From Osedax frankpressi (lineage: Eukaryota; Annelida; Polychaeta; Sabellida; Siboglinidae), in NCBI GenBank assembly GCA_964035775.1, contig OZ038313.1:22880264-22944263 (forward strand): 64,000 bases of DNA. Direction: 5' to 3'. A model generated the notes under the pieces. It saw nothing but the letters and a program-made list of their open reading frames with translations, did not search any database and was not told the DNA's origin. A program made the position numbers and the translations under genes. The first letter of the stretch is position 1. Each line of letters begins with the position of its first letter. Positions 27,501-36,334 of the stretch are shown one piece after another.

Positions 27501-30357
27501 CCCTCTCCCTCTCCCTCTCCCTCTCCCTCTCCCTCTCCCTCTCCCTCTCCCTCTCCCTCTCCCTCTCCCTCTCCCTCTCCCTCTCCCTCTCCCTCTCCCT
27601 CTCCCTCTCCCTCTCCCTCTCCCTCTCCGTCTCCCATTCCCTCTCCCCCTCCGTCTCACTCTCCCTTTCACTCTCCCACTCCCACTCCCTCTCCCTCTCA
27701 CTCTCCCTCCCTTTATCACCATTTTCCCACGTAGACTTAAGATTGAGACGTTGTGTTTGCTTCACATGTTTGAGATAATCGGGGCACGCTACACTATGCA
27801 TGAACTAATGCATCTAAGTAATCCTCGAGGAATGGTAACTACTCTTTGGAAGAGGTATTCGCAGAATATTGTGGTTAGCTATAAGTAGTACCAAACATAC
27901 TCATTACTGTGAGTTATTGTATTTGTGTTAATTTAGTGTACATTTAGTGTAATGTAAGAACCTATGATTACTGTAATCATCTATTGACTTTGTATCAGTA
28001 TTCAGTAACATAATCCACTTTAGTTATAGTATACTAACAATATCTTGTATATTATATAGAAATTAGTCCAAATTCTATGAACTTAAAATTATATAGAATA
28101 ATATTAATAAATCATATATGTCATGTCTTATTAGTTTGATTAGTTTTAGTTATTTTACATATCTAATTAATTATTTTCATATGGTACATTAATCAAATTA
28201 AATTATTAAATTATCAATCTTTACATAAATCATATTGTTTAAATTATGACTTTATAAACATTGAATTAAGATATTAATTATACATATTTCTTTTGCCCTT
28301 ATCTCAAGAAATATGATGATATTTGCGTATAGTTAAAGTTATGTTATTTAGTAATACAAATTAATCATTTAGGGTGTGAAACTTATCTTGAATATTTGTG
28401 TTGTTCATGAGATTAAGGAACCTCAATTCTGGAAAATTATTCTTCGCCAAATGATTACATTAAATATGGTTTCAAATATATTTACTGCATAAAATATATT
28501 TACTGCATAAAATATATTTATTATAAAGTACAATTTATTTTTAATAATTTATTTATATTAAAAAAATGTAATTGAGAATAAATCATATTTATGTACTAGA
28601 ATAAATTTATAGAAATTAAAATGCATATAAAATGATACATTTACATTTCACTAACATTCTGATTAGGAAGAAGAATTACATATGAGTTTTAGATATTTGT
28701 ATAGGAAAACTGATTTATGGAAACTTAAAGAAATTACCTCTTGTTACAATTCCTTCCTGGAGCATTTACTGGATAATGGTTATTAATTTTATTTTATTAA
28801 TACATATTTTTTCTTGAATTATAATTTAGAATATAATTAAAATAATAAATTGGTAAATTGTATAAAAAAATTATTTTTTAAATTAATTTTAAAAATATCT
28901 TATGTTATATTTACCTGTCAGTAATCCGAGATAAATCACAACTATTCGACCACCTTTTAAAATATAATATAATGTAGTCTTAAACACTTTAATATAATTT
29001 TAAACTTTTCACTATTCAAATGCGAATCTAGTCCCATTTTAAAAAAACTACTACTAAAATATTCAATATTTATTATTTGGAATAAATATGCATGGCTGGT
29101 ATAAAAATTATTATTGAAATAAATGTTATCTGGCAGGTATTAGAATAATAAGATAAATAGTCTAAACTGAATACCATTGCTGAACTGAATACCATTGCTG
29201 AACTGAGTCAGCAGAACACAAATTATCTCTTTTATCTGCCTATACTACAATTTCTAAAATTTGATTACATAGATTTATTAGGAAATTGTAAGTAGTTTAT
29301 ACATTTAATTCTAACATTAATTAATATGAAAAATAGATTTACAGTTTGACATTTTAAAAAATCAGACTTTTTATTTTTTTAATACCCTCAAATTATTATT
29401 TTTTATAATATTATTATATATCAATTTATTTTTGGTGTTACGCTCAATAATGGGGAACAAAATATTTAAAATTTTTGATATCGACAATTGTGATAAAACA
29501 ATTATATAATTCAAATTAATTAACTAATAATAATGATACATTTTAAAATATTTAATTAATTAATTAATATTAATTAATTAGCAATATTTTGATATACTTG
29601 ATCTTTTGTTATTTAAAATAATTTGATATCATCATCTAATACCATATACAGCTAGCAAGGACAGTCTTACTAATTCCATAATAACAAGTCATCTCCATAA
29701 GTTTGTATATTATATTGTTTTATTATTTTGAATACACCTCATGTACACATATTATCTGCATTTGTTCTGCTATTTCAAAATGATATGGCAATTTACTAAC
29801 CTCTATCTCATATTACTATTGTTATCTATCACTATATACATTATTTTTTCTTTCTCTTTTAATATTAATATTAAAAAATTATAATAAATGTAATTTGAAT
29901 TGTATTTGTCTAAAATACTTTATAAATTAATTTAAAATTAATTTTGACGTTTACATTATGTTCAAAATTAGACAGCTTCCATATGTATATCCAATATATT
30001 GTATAAATCAACATAAACTATGCCGTCTATAATATTGACTCTTTAGTTCTAATCATTACCCAGGCACTAACTTTAGATTCTAATTAATCTAAATTCTTCT
30101 TTAGTTGGCCTCTTTATATCGACTGCAACATGCCGGATTTGGCCGATAAACTCTCAGATCTTTCTATGAACGACGCGGCCACCTGGTGTCGAGAAGTTGA
30201 GAAAATCTGCGGATCCAATAGCAATGTAGGCGGAGATACTTCTTTAGCTTCACGCTTCACTGATTTAAGCATGGAGTACTCCTCCATGAGGTTTCCTGAC
30301 CAAAATTCTTGTAACCCATATTTAATAAATACCCAAGCTTACATTAATTTATATTAA
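980..30357 (+). CDS. KNTC1: Rod/KNTC1-like kinetochore protein (RZZ complex), 5'-partial, about 58 exons
   Basis: Rod is the large scaffold of the Rod-Zw10-Zwilch complex. It builds the outer-kinetochore corona and brings in dynein (through Spindly) and Mad1-Mad2 for the spindle checkpoint. I traced about 58 exons by eye. All introns are GT-AG and all phases agree, giving about 1,973 codons from 980 to the stop at 30,355-30,357. Residues match KNTC1 in collinear order: a propeller segment with [17 protein letters not shown], a helical start with [12 protein letters not shown] and LFIRHQ, a central [11 protein letters not shown], then [72 protein letters not shown], and a C-terminal [12 protein letters not shown]. 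Human KNTC1 has about 2,209 residues, so this copy lacks roughly the first 90 residues (outside the window) and some C-terminal sequence. Exons have more GC than introns. The nearest relative, NBAS, fits less well. Confidence 0.93.
1140..1266 (+). repeat. 30-bp minisatellite at the donor of Rod intron 1
   Basis: About four 30-bp copies, each starting TGTAGGGAGTTATAACC; alternate copies differ by one base (TTTACAA or TTTACTA). The array starts one base after the donor GTAGTG at 1140, and each unit contains AAT|GTAGGG or TAT|GTAGGG, a donor-like string. The open frames on both strands are repeat artefacts. Confidence 0.95.
1267..2777. other. Rest of Rod intron 1, AT-rich
   Basis: Very AT-rich with a (TA)n tract at about 2,679-2,718 and no array, RNA gene or coding frame that I can support. 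The acceptor at 2,776-2,777 follows AATCAAATGCAC. Shorter AT-rich introns at 2,825-3,305 and 3,387-3,886 are equally featureless. Confidence 0.6.
3886..3962. repeat. 11-bp C-rich repeat before the exon 4 acceptor
   Basis: About seven copies of CCCCACTCACG and variants end about 20 bases before the acceptor of exon 4 (AG at 3982-3983). Being G-poor and pyrimidine-rich, it extends the polypyrimidine side of this 3' splice site. The overlapping open frames (repeating HAPLTP) are not coding. Confidence 0.88.
4121..4168 (+). repeat. Triplicated 5' splice site of Rod exon 4 (15-bp unit)
   Basis: The end of exon 4 and its donor, TGCGTG|GTTAGTGGC, occur three times in tandem at 15-bp spacing. Donor GTs are at 4127, 4142 and 4157; the third copy begins CGC. 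The next exon (4454) takes phase 0, and 15 bp is five codons, so any of the three donors keeps frame. Later ones would add VVSGC or twice that. No stop lies between them. Confidence 0.9.
4539..5443. other. Rod intron 5
   Basis: G-poor up to about 4,770, then AT-rich; donor GTTAGC at 4539, acceptor TTTCAG at 5438-5443. No array or other feature was seen. Confidence 0.55.
5754..6080. repeat. 4-bp (CACT)n array in Rod intron 7
   Basis: A CACT/ACTC tetranucleotide array with scattered CACA, TTACT and CCCT interruptions. It begins at the donor GTTACACTCACTC (5754) and stops about 40 bases before the acceptor at 6119-6120. The long THSLTHSL frames are artefacts. The true exons either side join as TCA CA|C GAC TGG. 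Confidence 0.97.
6697..6926. repeat. 11-bp AT minisatellite in Rod intron 9
   Basis: About 21 near-identical copies of TAATATATAAT. The homogeneity suggests recent expansion. Ends about 95 bases before the exon 10 acceptor. Confidence 0.95.
7022..9541 (+). CDS. KNTC1: Rod exons 10-15: end of propeller and first solenoid helices
   Basis: Exons: 7022-7124, 7264-7339, 7473-7589, 8466-8555, 8692-8894, 9436-9541. The product follows KNTC1 closely: [80 protein letters not shown] and GASLFIRHQ (KNTC1: ALPENRLSRLLHKHRFAEAE and later YLWLRHR). The start of exon 14 was set at 8692 because the TAG just before it closes the frame and only this acceptor keeps phase 0. Introns 12 and 14 hold 9-bp and 16-bp arrays. 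This stretch gives the strongest identification of the N-terminal half. Confidence 0.9.
7981..8236. repeat. 9-bp minisatellite in Rod intron 12
   Basis: About 28 copies of CATACTGGA with CATACTGAA and CATACTAGA variants. Open on several frames (DIL, MSS, CPV repeats) because the unit is nine bases without stops; no protein is implied. Acceptor of exon 13 is about 230 bases further on. Confidence 0.97.
8992..9390. repeat. 16-bp minisatellite in Rod intron 14
   Basis: About 25 copies of TTAATGTTAAACTATA, almost without variation apart from TTAGAC in one copy. Lies about 45 bases before the exon 15 acceptor (9434-9435). Confidence 0.97.
9757..11590. repeat. 1.8-kb 18-bp minisatellite in Rod intron 15
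   Basis: About 100 copies of CCTTACACCTCTATACGA. The left part is homogeneous; the right part (from about 10,400) has more variants, with copies missing bases (CCTTAACCTC, CCTTACCCTC, TATGAC), and block patterns recur. It ends within ten bases of exon 16 (11599), so the last copy (CTATAAAG) supplies the acceptor. The LYTTLH and SIRPYT open frames are artefacts. Confidence 0.97.
11599..16967 (+). CDS. KNTC1: Rod exons 16-29: alpha-solenoid, N-terminal half
   Basis: Exons: 11599-11751, 12640-12681, 12826-12936, 13062-13184, 13318-13352, 13771-13864, 14139-14279, 14658-14723, 14875-14943, 15133-15217, 15616-15680, 16349-16432, 16601-16647, 16875-16967. Key segments are [43 protein letters not shown] (KNTC1: WPENGLQLAEIF), [19 protein letters not shown], and [14 protein letters not shown]. 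Helical, leucine/isoleucine-rich, no membrane segment. Exon 16 runs straight into a 17-bp array that repeats its own donor. Exons 23-29 match family members only weakly and rest mainly on open phase-consistent frames and good splice sites. Confidence 0.82.
11749..12066 (+). repeat. 17-bp minisatellite built on the donor of Rod exon 16
   Basis: About 18 degenerate copies of ATGGTAATTGTGAATAC. The first copy is the end of exon 16 itself (ATG|GTAGGTGTGAATAC, donor at 11752). The second repeats GGTAGGTG at 11,768. Since 17 is not a multiple of three, use of a later donor shifts frame, and read-through meets TAG at 11,770-11,772. The opposite-strand open frames (YSQLPC) are artefacts. Confidence 0.93.
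13353..13680. repeat. 11-bp minisatellite in Rod intron 20
   Basis: About 29 copies of GTGTTACATTT with GTGTTGAATTT and GTGTTGCATTT variants at the ends. It starts about ten bases after the donor GTATTA (13,353) of the 35-bp exon 20. All three + frames are open over about 300 bases, which explains the overlapping LHLCYICV frames. Confidence 0.96.
15787..16108. repeat. 11-bp minisatellite in Rod intron 26
   Basis: About 28 copies of AATCACCACGT with TAATGACCATG and TAATGCCCACG variants, G-poor on the + strand. About 240 bases from the exon 27 acceptor. Confidence 0.94.
17334..19799 (+). CDS. KNTC1: Rod exons 30-35: central solenoid
   Basis: Exons: 17334-17503, 18354-18466, 18614-18728, 18950-19068, 19380-19487, 19641-19799. 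They encode [58 protein letters not shown] and [19 protein letters not shown], the last two matching the KNTC1 segments ELALRFVVGSF and RLVDLDLALGYCTLL. Exon 32 reads through a GTTTTG at 18,665 because the longer form has the right phase and continues the helix. Exon 33 is closed at GTTGGT (19,069) to keep phase 0. The last codons of exon 30 belong to the first copy of a 48-bp array that fills the next intron. Confidence 0.88.
17488..17757 (+). repeat. 48-bp (2 x 24) minisatellite overlapping the end of Rod exon 30
   Basis: About 5.5 copies of a 48-bp unit made of two diverged 24-bp halves, TATACTGACCACTATGGTTC and ATATCACTGACCACACCGGT with the following CTTA or similar. The first, more diverged copy covers the last codons of exon 30 (ATG AAC ACT GAC CAC TCC G) and its donor GGTTTTTAG. 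The downstream copies are nearly identical to each other. A donor-like G|GTTCTT recurs every 24 bp, but any later use meets TAG at 17,509-17,511. Confidence 0.95.
17758..18353. other. Rest of Rod intron 30, G-poor
   Basis: C- and A-rich + strand with few G, and small tandem motifs such as GTCTAACC (about 18,165-18,195) and AATACCTTAACT (about 18,075-18,125). Possibly decayed satellites. No exon is needed here, as exons 30 and 31 join in phase. Confidence 0.5.
19818..20650. repeat. 15-bp CACCTCACTTAGCCT array in Rod intron 35
   Basis: About 55 units of CACCTCACTTAGCCT with interspersed 10-bp CACTTAGCCT units. Same unit, same + orientation and same kinds of variants (AGCTTC, AGTCTC, AGCATCTCC) as the giant array at 44,871-64,000. 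It starts about 20 bases after the exon 35 donor (19800), through transitional copies TCGCTTCATTTAGCTTCGTC. Each unit ends in a pyrimidine run plus CTTAG, like a 3' splice site on this gene's strand. The true acceptor TTCACAG is at 20,682-20,688. Confidence 0.97.
20689..26400 (+). CDS. KNTC1: Rod exons 36-50: C-terminal solenoid, best-conserved part
   Basis: Exons: 20689-20805, 20895-21004, 22328-22416, 22731-22843, 23097-23174, 23339-23431, 23520-23619, 23752-23810, 23966-24119, 24424-24491, 24571-24720, 24930-25026, 25531-25643, 25803-25846, 26334-26400. Near-collinear with KNTC1: [20 protein letters not shown] (family: DAQWGIRLGKLGISFQ), [126 protein letters not shown]. The intron between 23431 and 23520 is only 88 bp, the shortest in the gene. 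This block makes the assignment secure. Confidence 0.93.
21045..22292 (+). repeat. About 22-bp array rich in TACTAAC, Rod intron 37
   Basis: About 55 units alternating CACTTGACACA and CTTTACTAACACA, with shortened variants (CACTACTAACACA, CACTTTACACACTTGA). Roughly fifty exact TACTAAC motifs, the ideal U2 branch-point string, sit on the sense strand inside one intron. The unit starts about 40 bases after the donor GTAAGG (21005) and ends about 35 bases before the acceptor TTTTCAG (22,321-22,327). Confidence 0.96.
25928..26255. repeat. 12-bp TCACACACAAAG array in Rod intron 49
   Basis: About 27 units of TCACACACAAAG with CCACACACAAAC and TCACACACAACG variants forming a loose three-unit order. 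Open frames on both strands (HTQSHT, CVTLCV) are artefacts. Confidence 0.95.
26401..27172. other. Rod intron 50, G-poor patch
   Basis: From about 26,420 to 26,900 the + strand is rich in A, C and T with very few G, and short motifs (CCACTA, CTACAAG, CTCCAC, TAAACC) recur without a fixed period. It looks like an old tandem array decayed beyond recognition. Exons 50 and 51 join in phase across it. Confidence 0.45.
27173..30357 (+). CDS. KNTC1: Rod exons 51-58: C-terminus
   Basis: Firm exons: 27173-27279, 27735-27873, 28373-28468, 28667-28778 and the last, 30105-30357 (stop TAA 30355-30357). Weaker exons chosen by phase: 28922-28973, 29208-29287 ([20 protein letters not shown]) and 29652-29700. 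Segments [55 protein letters not shown] and [19 protein letters not shown] match the KNTC1 C-terminus (ALQCLFYLAD, GMIKGLWKNHSHES, ELVNYLANDLSLDEAS). About 80 residues of the human region before the end are not found; they may be lost or lie in exons I missed between 29,288 and 30,104. An alternative last donor at 30,287 would shorten the tail. Confidence 0.8.
27288..27716. repeat. 6-bp (CCCTCT)n polypurine-polypyrimidine tract, Rod intron 51
   Basis: About 70 units of CTCCCT with few interruptions, nearly pure pyrimidine on the sense strand over about 430 bases. It starts about eight bases after the donor GTTAGA (27280) and ends about 20 bases before the acceptor CCCACGTAG, so the whole intron is nearly one polypyrimidine tract. 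A mirror-symmetric tract of this kind can form intramolecular triplex DNA. The SPSP, LSLS, RERE and GEGE frames are artefacts. Confidence 0.97.
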
Positions 30358-30854
30358 TGTCATTTTCAATCATCAATATATCTCAATTATTATTACAGGT
30401 ATTAATGAAAACATATGCAGCATATTATTATATATATATATTTACACATATTGTATCCTTTACCTATACAGTTATTATATATTTTCAGAATAAATGTATA
30501 AATGAGAATACCTATTGTCAAATGAATTTTCGAAATTGATAACAATGTTGATCCAACTAAATAAATTTAAGTTAATAATATTCACTCCTCTTCAATTTTA
30601 ACTATTGTCATATACTTAACATGGAAATAATATTTTATTATAACTTTCAAATTAATAATAAAATTAATAACTAATAATTTGTCAAGTAAAGAATAAATGG
30701 TTATATATTTGTTATGTTGCAACATCATATTTCAATATAGATATGAAATGAATACAAATATAGTTAATTAATATGTTATATATTTTATATGTTACATTTG
30801 TATATAAAGTATATATTTGTAAAAATAAAGAATGATAAATTAATTAAGTTTTCT
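30358..30854. other. Convergent intergenic gap with 3' processing signals
   Basis: About 500 bases between the stop codons of the two tail-to-tail genes. For the + gene, AATAAA occurs at 30,489-30,494 and 30,560-30,565. The - gene's possible signal lies at its own stop codon. Otherwise AT-rich. If + transcripts end after 30,565, the two 3' UTRs lie within about 300 bases of each other. Confidence 0.6.
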
Positions 30855-30859
30855 TTATT
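30854..30859 (-). promoter_or_regulatory. Possible poly(A) signal overlapping the GPCPD1 stop codon
   Basis: AATAAA on the - strand spans the TAA stop (30,857-30,855) in AAATAAAG. If used, the 3' UTR would be only 10-30 bases. AT-rich sequence further on also offers variants, so the site is uncertain. Confidence 0.35.
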
Positions 30860-33693
30860 TCAAATCCACTTCATTGCTATCTAATATAAAAACTTCTTTT
30901 GTTTTGTTATTCTGTACTCTGTATTTATTGAACGTAATTCACATTTTAATGTATATAAGAAGTTTCAATATCAGGATATAAAATATATTCTATATAACAC
31001 AAATTGATTATGACCAACAATTATAATTGTATGTTAATAAATATATAAATAGTATACCACAAATAAGATTACTTCTAAAACTTCTACGTAAATGGATACG
31101 ATTAATTCTAACATATTTGACTTACCCATCGCAGATGATAGCATTGATTCCCTTTGTACGTAGTTTGTCACATAAAGTCTTTTCAGAAGTTATTGCTCCC
31201 CATGCCATCGCGATCAAATTTCTTTTATGTATGTTTTCTATCAGATTGCGGTTCTTCAAGTTGAGGTCAGCTAGTGTAGCGATACCCTATGGGAAATTAT
31301 TTGAAATACTGTATAGAATGCATTTTATATATATTCGACAATTACTATTACTATTTGAAATTACTATTACAACATATTACTATTTGAAAGGGGAGTGCGG
31401 ATATATTTCTTTAGACTAAACTTAGATTATATCATATCATTCACTATATCTATTTTCAGATAATTATTAATAATTATATAGAGACATTAAATGTACAACG
31501 TGTAGAGCACACACATATATACACACACGCGCACAAATACGCACGCACACGCACATACTTGTTTTTGAATTCAAAGCAACAAGTCGCGTTTTATTTCCAT
31601 TGTTAAATCCAATTTATATTTATTGTATTTATTATAAATTAGTCACTAATTCTCGGTAGTCACTAGAATAGAACTTTATATCAATAATGAATCAAGTCTC
31701 GATAGCATCCTGTCATATACCGATGTATACTTGCTTAAGAAATACATCTGTTTTTCTTCTTTAAAAATATATAATATGAATTTAGTATTATCTGAGACCG
31801 GGTAACTAGGACTTAACTAGTAAGGTTTTTATTCGCATGCCCTATGCCATTGGCTTCAGGCTTGTAATAACAATAACGATGAATAATGTGATAAGATTTA
31901 AGTACAATATTTTGAGTGTAGCTCACCTGCTGTAATAAGTCGATACATTTAAATCAATATATTTAATACATTTAAGTTACTATAGTCAATACATGTAAAT
32001 CGATACAATCAATACATTTTAGACTACATTAAGATACAATACATTTGAGACTACATTAAGATACAATATAGTTAAGACTATATTAAGATACAATATATTT
32101 AAGACTATATTAAGATACAATATAGTTAAGACTATATTAAGATACAATATATTTAAGACTACATTGTTCTCGTATTGCTACTCGCAAGTTTTTAACCACT
32201 TCCATAGATCTATGATTTCCATCGTAAATATCAATACGTGGTTTAGATTATTTGCTGCGTGTCTAATGAATTAATAAATAATGAATATCCAAAGGATACG
32301 TACGGGATGTGATATAATAGTTTCTGCTAATCGATGCTTAGATTTATTGGATATCGACTCATATATAAAAGATAGTAGCTCGGTTGTTCGGATATTGGCT
32401 AGACCGATTTTGTTAATGTCCGTATATCCGATTAATGACTCCATTTTCTTATCCCTAGACCACCAATTTTTGTACACGCATAAACAAATATGGTAAAGAA
32501 ATATTGTACCCAATTTATCAAAAGCTAATATGCTACCTTTAATAACATACCCGAAGCTAGTCCATGATAATATTAAGGTAGTGAATGACTTACCAGGACT
32601 TTGATTTTGTTACCATGTTGTAAACCTAGAGACAGATAATTTATATAAAAGCATAGGAATATCCGAAGTAATATTAAATAGTAGCTTAGAACCAATCGTA
32701 ATTCATAAGAATAATTTCTGCTCCAATTTAACTAAGCACTTGATATATTCCTCTTCTACCGTATTATTCAATTTATAACAATGTTATAGAGAATTTTTTG
32801 TTTAAATCGATAATTTATTATCATTATAACTAGATTTCCTTACGCTTTATAGATCATTAATGCGTAAGGAAAATAAAGCGTTATAAAGCGTTATAAAATA
32901 AATTATAAAGTGTTATAAAGCGTTATAAAATAAATTATAAAGTGTTATAAAGCGTTATAAAATAAATTATAAAGTGTTATAAAATAAAGCTTTATAAAAT
33001 AAATCTCTATAAAGCGTAATGAAAATAAACAATTATTATCTGCAAATTTAATTTTAGTTTTTCTAATAATGGATTATAATATTAAATTACAAATTATCGG
33101 GGATACTGATAGATAGTATCAGTATATATATCCTTTAGGATATTGGCTAGGTACTATAAGTATTAGTAAGAGTTTGTTAAATATAGTATTGAAGTATAGA
33201 TCCGAAAGTATTAATTAAAAAAGCCATACAATATATACATCATTTCTTTGATTATAGAGTGGATATTTCTAATAGTCATGCAATACTCCTGAATTCTATT
33301 TAGAAAGTGTAAAAACTATTTTATTCAGAATATATCCAATTTTTTATAGTTACGACCCTAATTAGCCTGTTTGATAATATTTAGAAAATAACTTGTATAT
33401 TATCGGTTGTAAACGACGGGGAAGAGGTTTGATAGAATATGGTCGATATTTTTTTGTGTATAAAAAGTATACGTGTATCTAATGTTGATAGAATTTGCAT
33501 TTAACTTTCATCTAACATCTAAAATAATATGTCACTGTATTAAATACAAATTAAACTGTTTTTTTATAATTGGAATAAAATTGTTGCAAAATATTAATTG
33601 AAAAATAATAGTAAAAAAAATTGACTAACTTTATGGTAACATACATGTGCTTTTTTTTAAATTTTAATTTAAATAATATATTACTTATCTAAT

Positions 33694-33748
<55 letters not shown>

Positions 33749-35726
33749 AATATTTATATTAATACTGACTAAGAAACGCTCCGCCACGGTAAAGTTAATA
33801 GATATTTGAACATCTCGAGCCCTGAGATCCATTAGGTCTGGGTATAATTCTGTGCATCCTTGACACAAGAGTATCACAGGATATTTATTCTGTTTCAACC
33901 TCAGCCTATGAATGATCAAATAGTTAATTTATAGTTGAAAATAACGAAAACTGCTTATTTTGTAATTAATTGTTAGTATGTAAAATAGATCTATATTAAT
34001 TGTAGAAATTATTATAAAAATTGATTAGTTACTTTAAATGTTCGCATAGCATAATTCTGATTTATAGCAATACATATGATATACCATATATTATAGTTTG
34101 ATAACATTCTACGAACATTGTACATATATTCGGATGAAAAGAAGCTAATAATATTCTTCTTTCTTCAGCAAAAGTCAAGATTTCCATTAATATGCAATCA
34201 ACATATGTATTCGCAGAAACGGGATGTTTTTCAAGTTCTGATTCAATTTGACCGGACTAAAAAATAGAAAAGTATATATACAATTTCAAAAATCAGCATT
34301 TGTAACGATTTATATTATTGGTTAAGATTTATATATACGCACATACCTTCAGTAACATCGGATATTTAAATTCAATTAATACGCCAGCCTGCAAATATTT
34401 ATTTTATAATTAATTAAAGGTTTTATTCACGGGATATCCCAAATTATATCATTCTAGAAAAATAAAGTATGGCAAAATTGCGAGATATCATTCCCTATAA
34501 TTACATGTACCACTATACAATATTTACTATATGATTACGGTTATGTTTCGAATAACAATGTAAAATATACTATGTATATTGTATATTTGGATAATTATTT
34601 CTATATACACAATTACGATGTATGATTAAACTAAAGTTTTTCTTTTTTAATCAAAATAATTTTCTATATATTGACGAATACATCAATCTATAGATTTCTA
34701 AAATTATTCAATATATTCTATATATTAAAATAAATATATAAAAAGAGACTCACGTTAACACTAATTTTAGTTAGACAATCTCTAAGTTTTGGAAAAGGTT
34801 CATTATCCTTATTCGAAACTTGTTTTTTTATATTCAAATTTAATTCACCTGTGAAAAATATTATTATAAAAAACGAATATTATAATCTATAACCTCCTTA
34901 ATAGAATTTATAGTATGGGTTTGTCAACAAATAACTATAAAATCATTTGGACCTGCATAAAATTGGTATATAATGAAACAAATGAATTATAAATAATTAA
35001 AAAATTATATATATATAATAAAAATGCCAAAAGAAGAATTTTAAATATCAATATATACATAATTAAGTATTGAGATTATGAATGGAGTTATGAATTGTTA
35101 TGTGATATAATTTACATGAAATAAAAGTTATTATATAAGTATAACTTTTAATTTTGGTTATATTTATATTATATGATGCAAATATTAGATAATAAACAAA
35201 TGAGTGAAATTGTGAATTATTTAAAAATAAGTGTAATTTGAATATTTTAAGAGTAAAGCTGACAAAGTAAAGTTGACAAAATGTTTGATAATTTCAAGTA
35301 TTTAAATCTCTATGTTATAGTTTGGAATATAATATACTAATATGTGTATAATATACTTCCTTCTAATTTGGAATCCTATTTTAGTATACAAATAATATTG
35401 TGATAATAACTTGGATATGCATATACATTATTTAATGTTATTTTAAATATAAATATAATAAATTGCTAATCACTCTGTTTAAAAAATATACCAAGCTATA
35501 CCAGTAATTATATCATTTGATATACTATGATTAATAGTGATATAAACTAGTAGATTATTTAATCATCGATTACCAACACCTATATTATATATACTTATTT
35601 ATGAAATATTAAAACATATATAACAATAGAATAACCTGGGTTATTATTCTCTTCGGATATGTGATCAACCTTATAGTTATTAAATATCAATTTGTTATAT
35701 TAATAGAAAATTAAAGAAATAATAAT

Positions 35727-35775
<49 letters not shown>

Positions 35776-36289
35776 ACATATTATTTACATATACGAATTT
35801 ATAATAAAGCAATAATTTGCAATTTTAATTAATTTGCAATAACCTTTAATTTTTCAAATTGCCTCATGTCCAATTCCCAAATCGGTAATGATAAAAATTC
35901 CACATCTTCATTTTTCTAGTTAATAATAAATAAAGATTATATTATTGTTAATTATAATATCATTATTTTCTTGTGTGATATTAAATTTCAAAATCAGCTA
36001 ATTATTAAATATTAATATATATATTAATTAACAAATGATGTAGTTGTATATGTATTATAATTAATGCATTTAGATAACTATACAGTAAGATGCATTAACA
36101 ATAGTTTTATTATTCTCTATTTTATTGATTCATTATTACATATATTATATAATAACATATAAATATTAATTAATTTTTTATTTAGAATAATAGTAGTAAT
36201 TATATAGTTTTAATTTAAATTTTAACTGTATACTAAGAAAATTTGAATTAATAGAATCTAAGATGCATTTTTATTTGGAAAATAAAAAC

Positions 36290-36334
<45 letters not shown>

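Larger units (their letters stand above)
31287..33769. other. GPCPD1 intron 15 with two repeat groups
   Basis: A 2.5-kb intron, the longest of this gene. It holds a CA-rich patch (31,506-31,557), a 27-bp repeat, a hairpin with a 33-bp repeat, and (TA)n (33,699-33,741). Patches of ordinary composition (31,790-31,900; 32,170-32,500) include overlapping open frames of 60-80 codons on both strands that match nothing I recognise. Confidence 0.55.

Noticed and set aside
27203-27801. SPSP/LSLS (+) and RERE/GEGE (-) frames of 190 codons, like an SR protein
   Set aside because: Produced by (CCCTCT)n; the true exons are 27173-27279 and 27735-27873.
32170-32513. Open frames on both strands and an RIDIYDGNH segment in GPCPD1 intron 15
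   Set aside because: No family match; the real final barrel segment is in 31286-31126.
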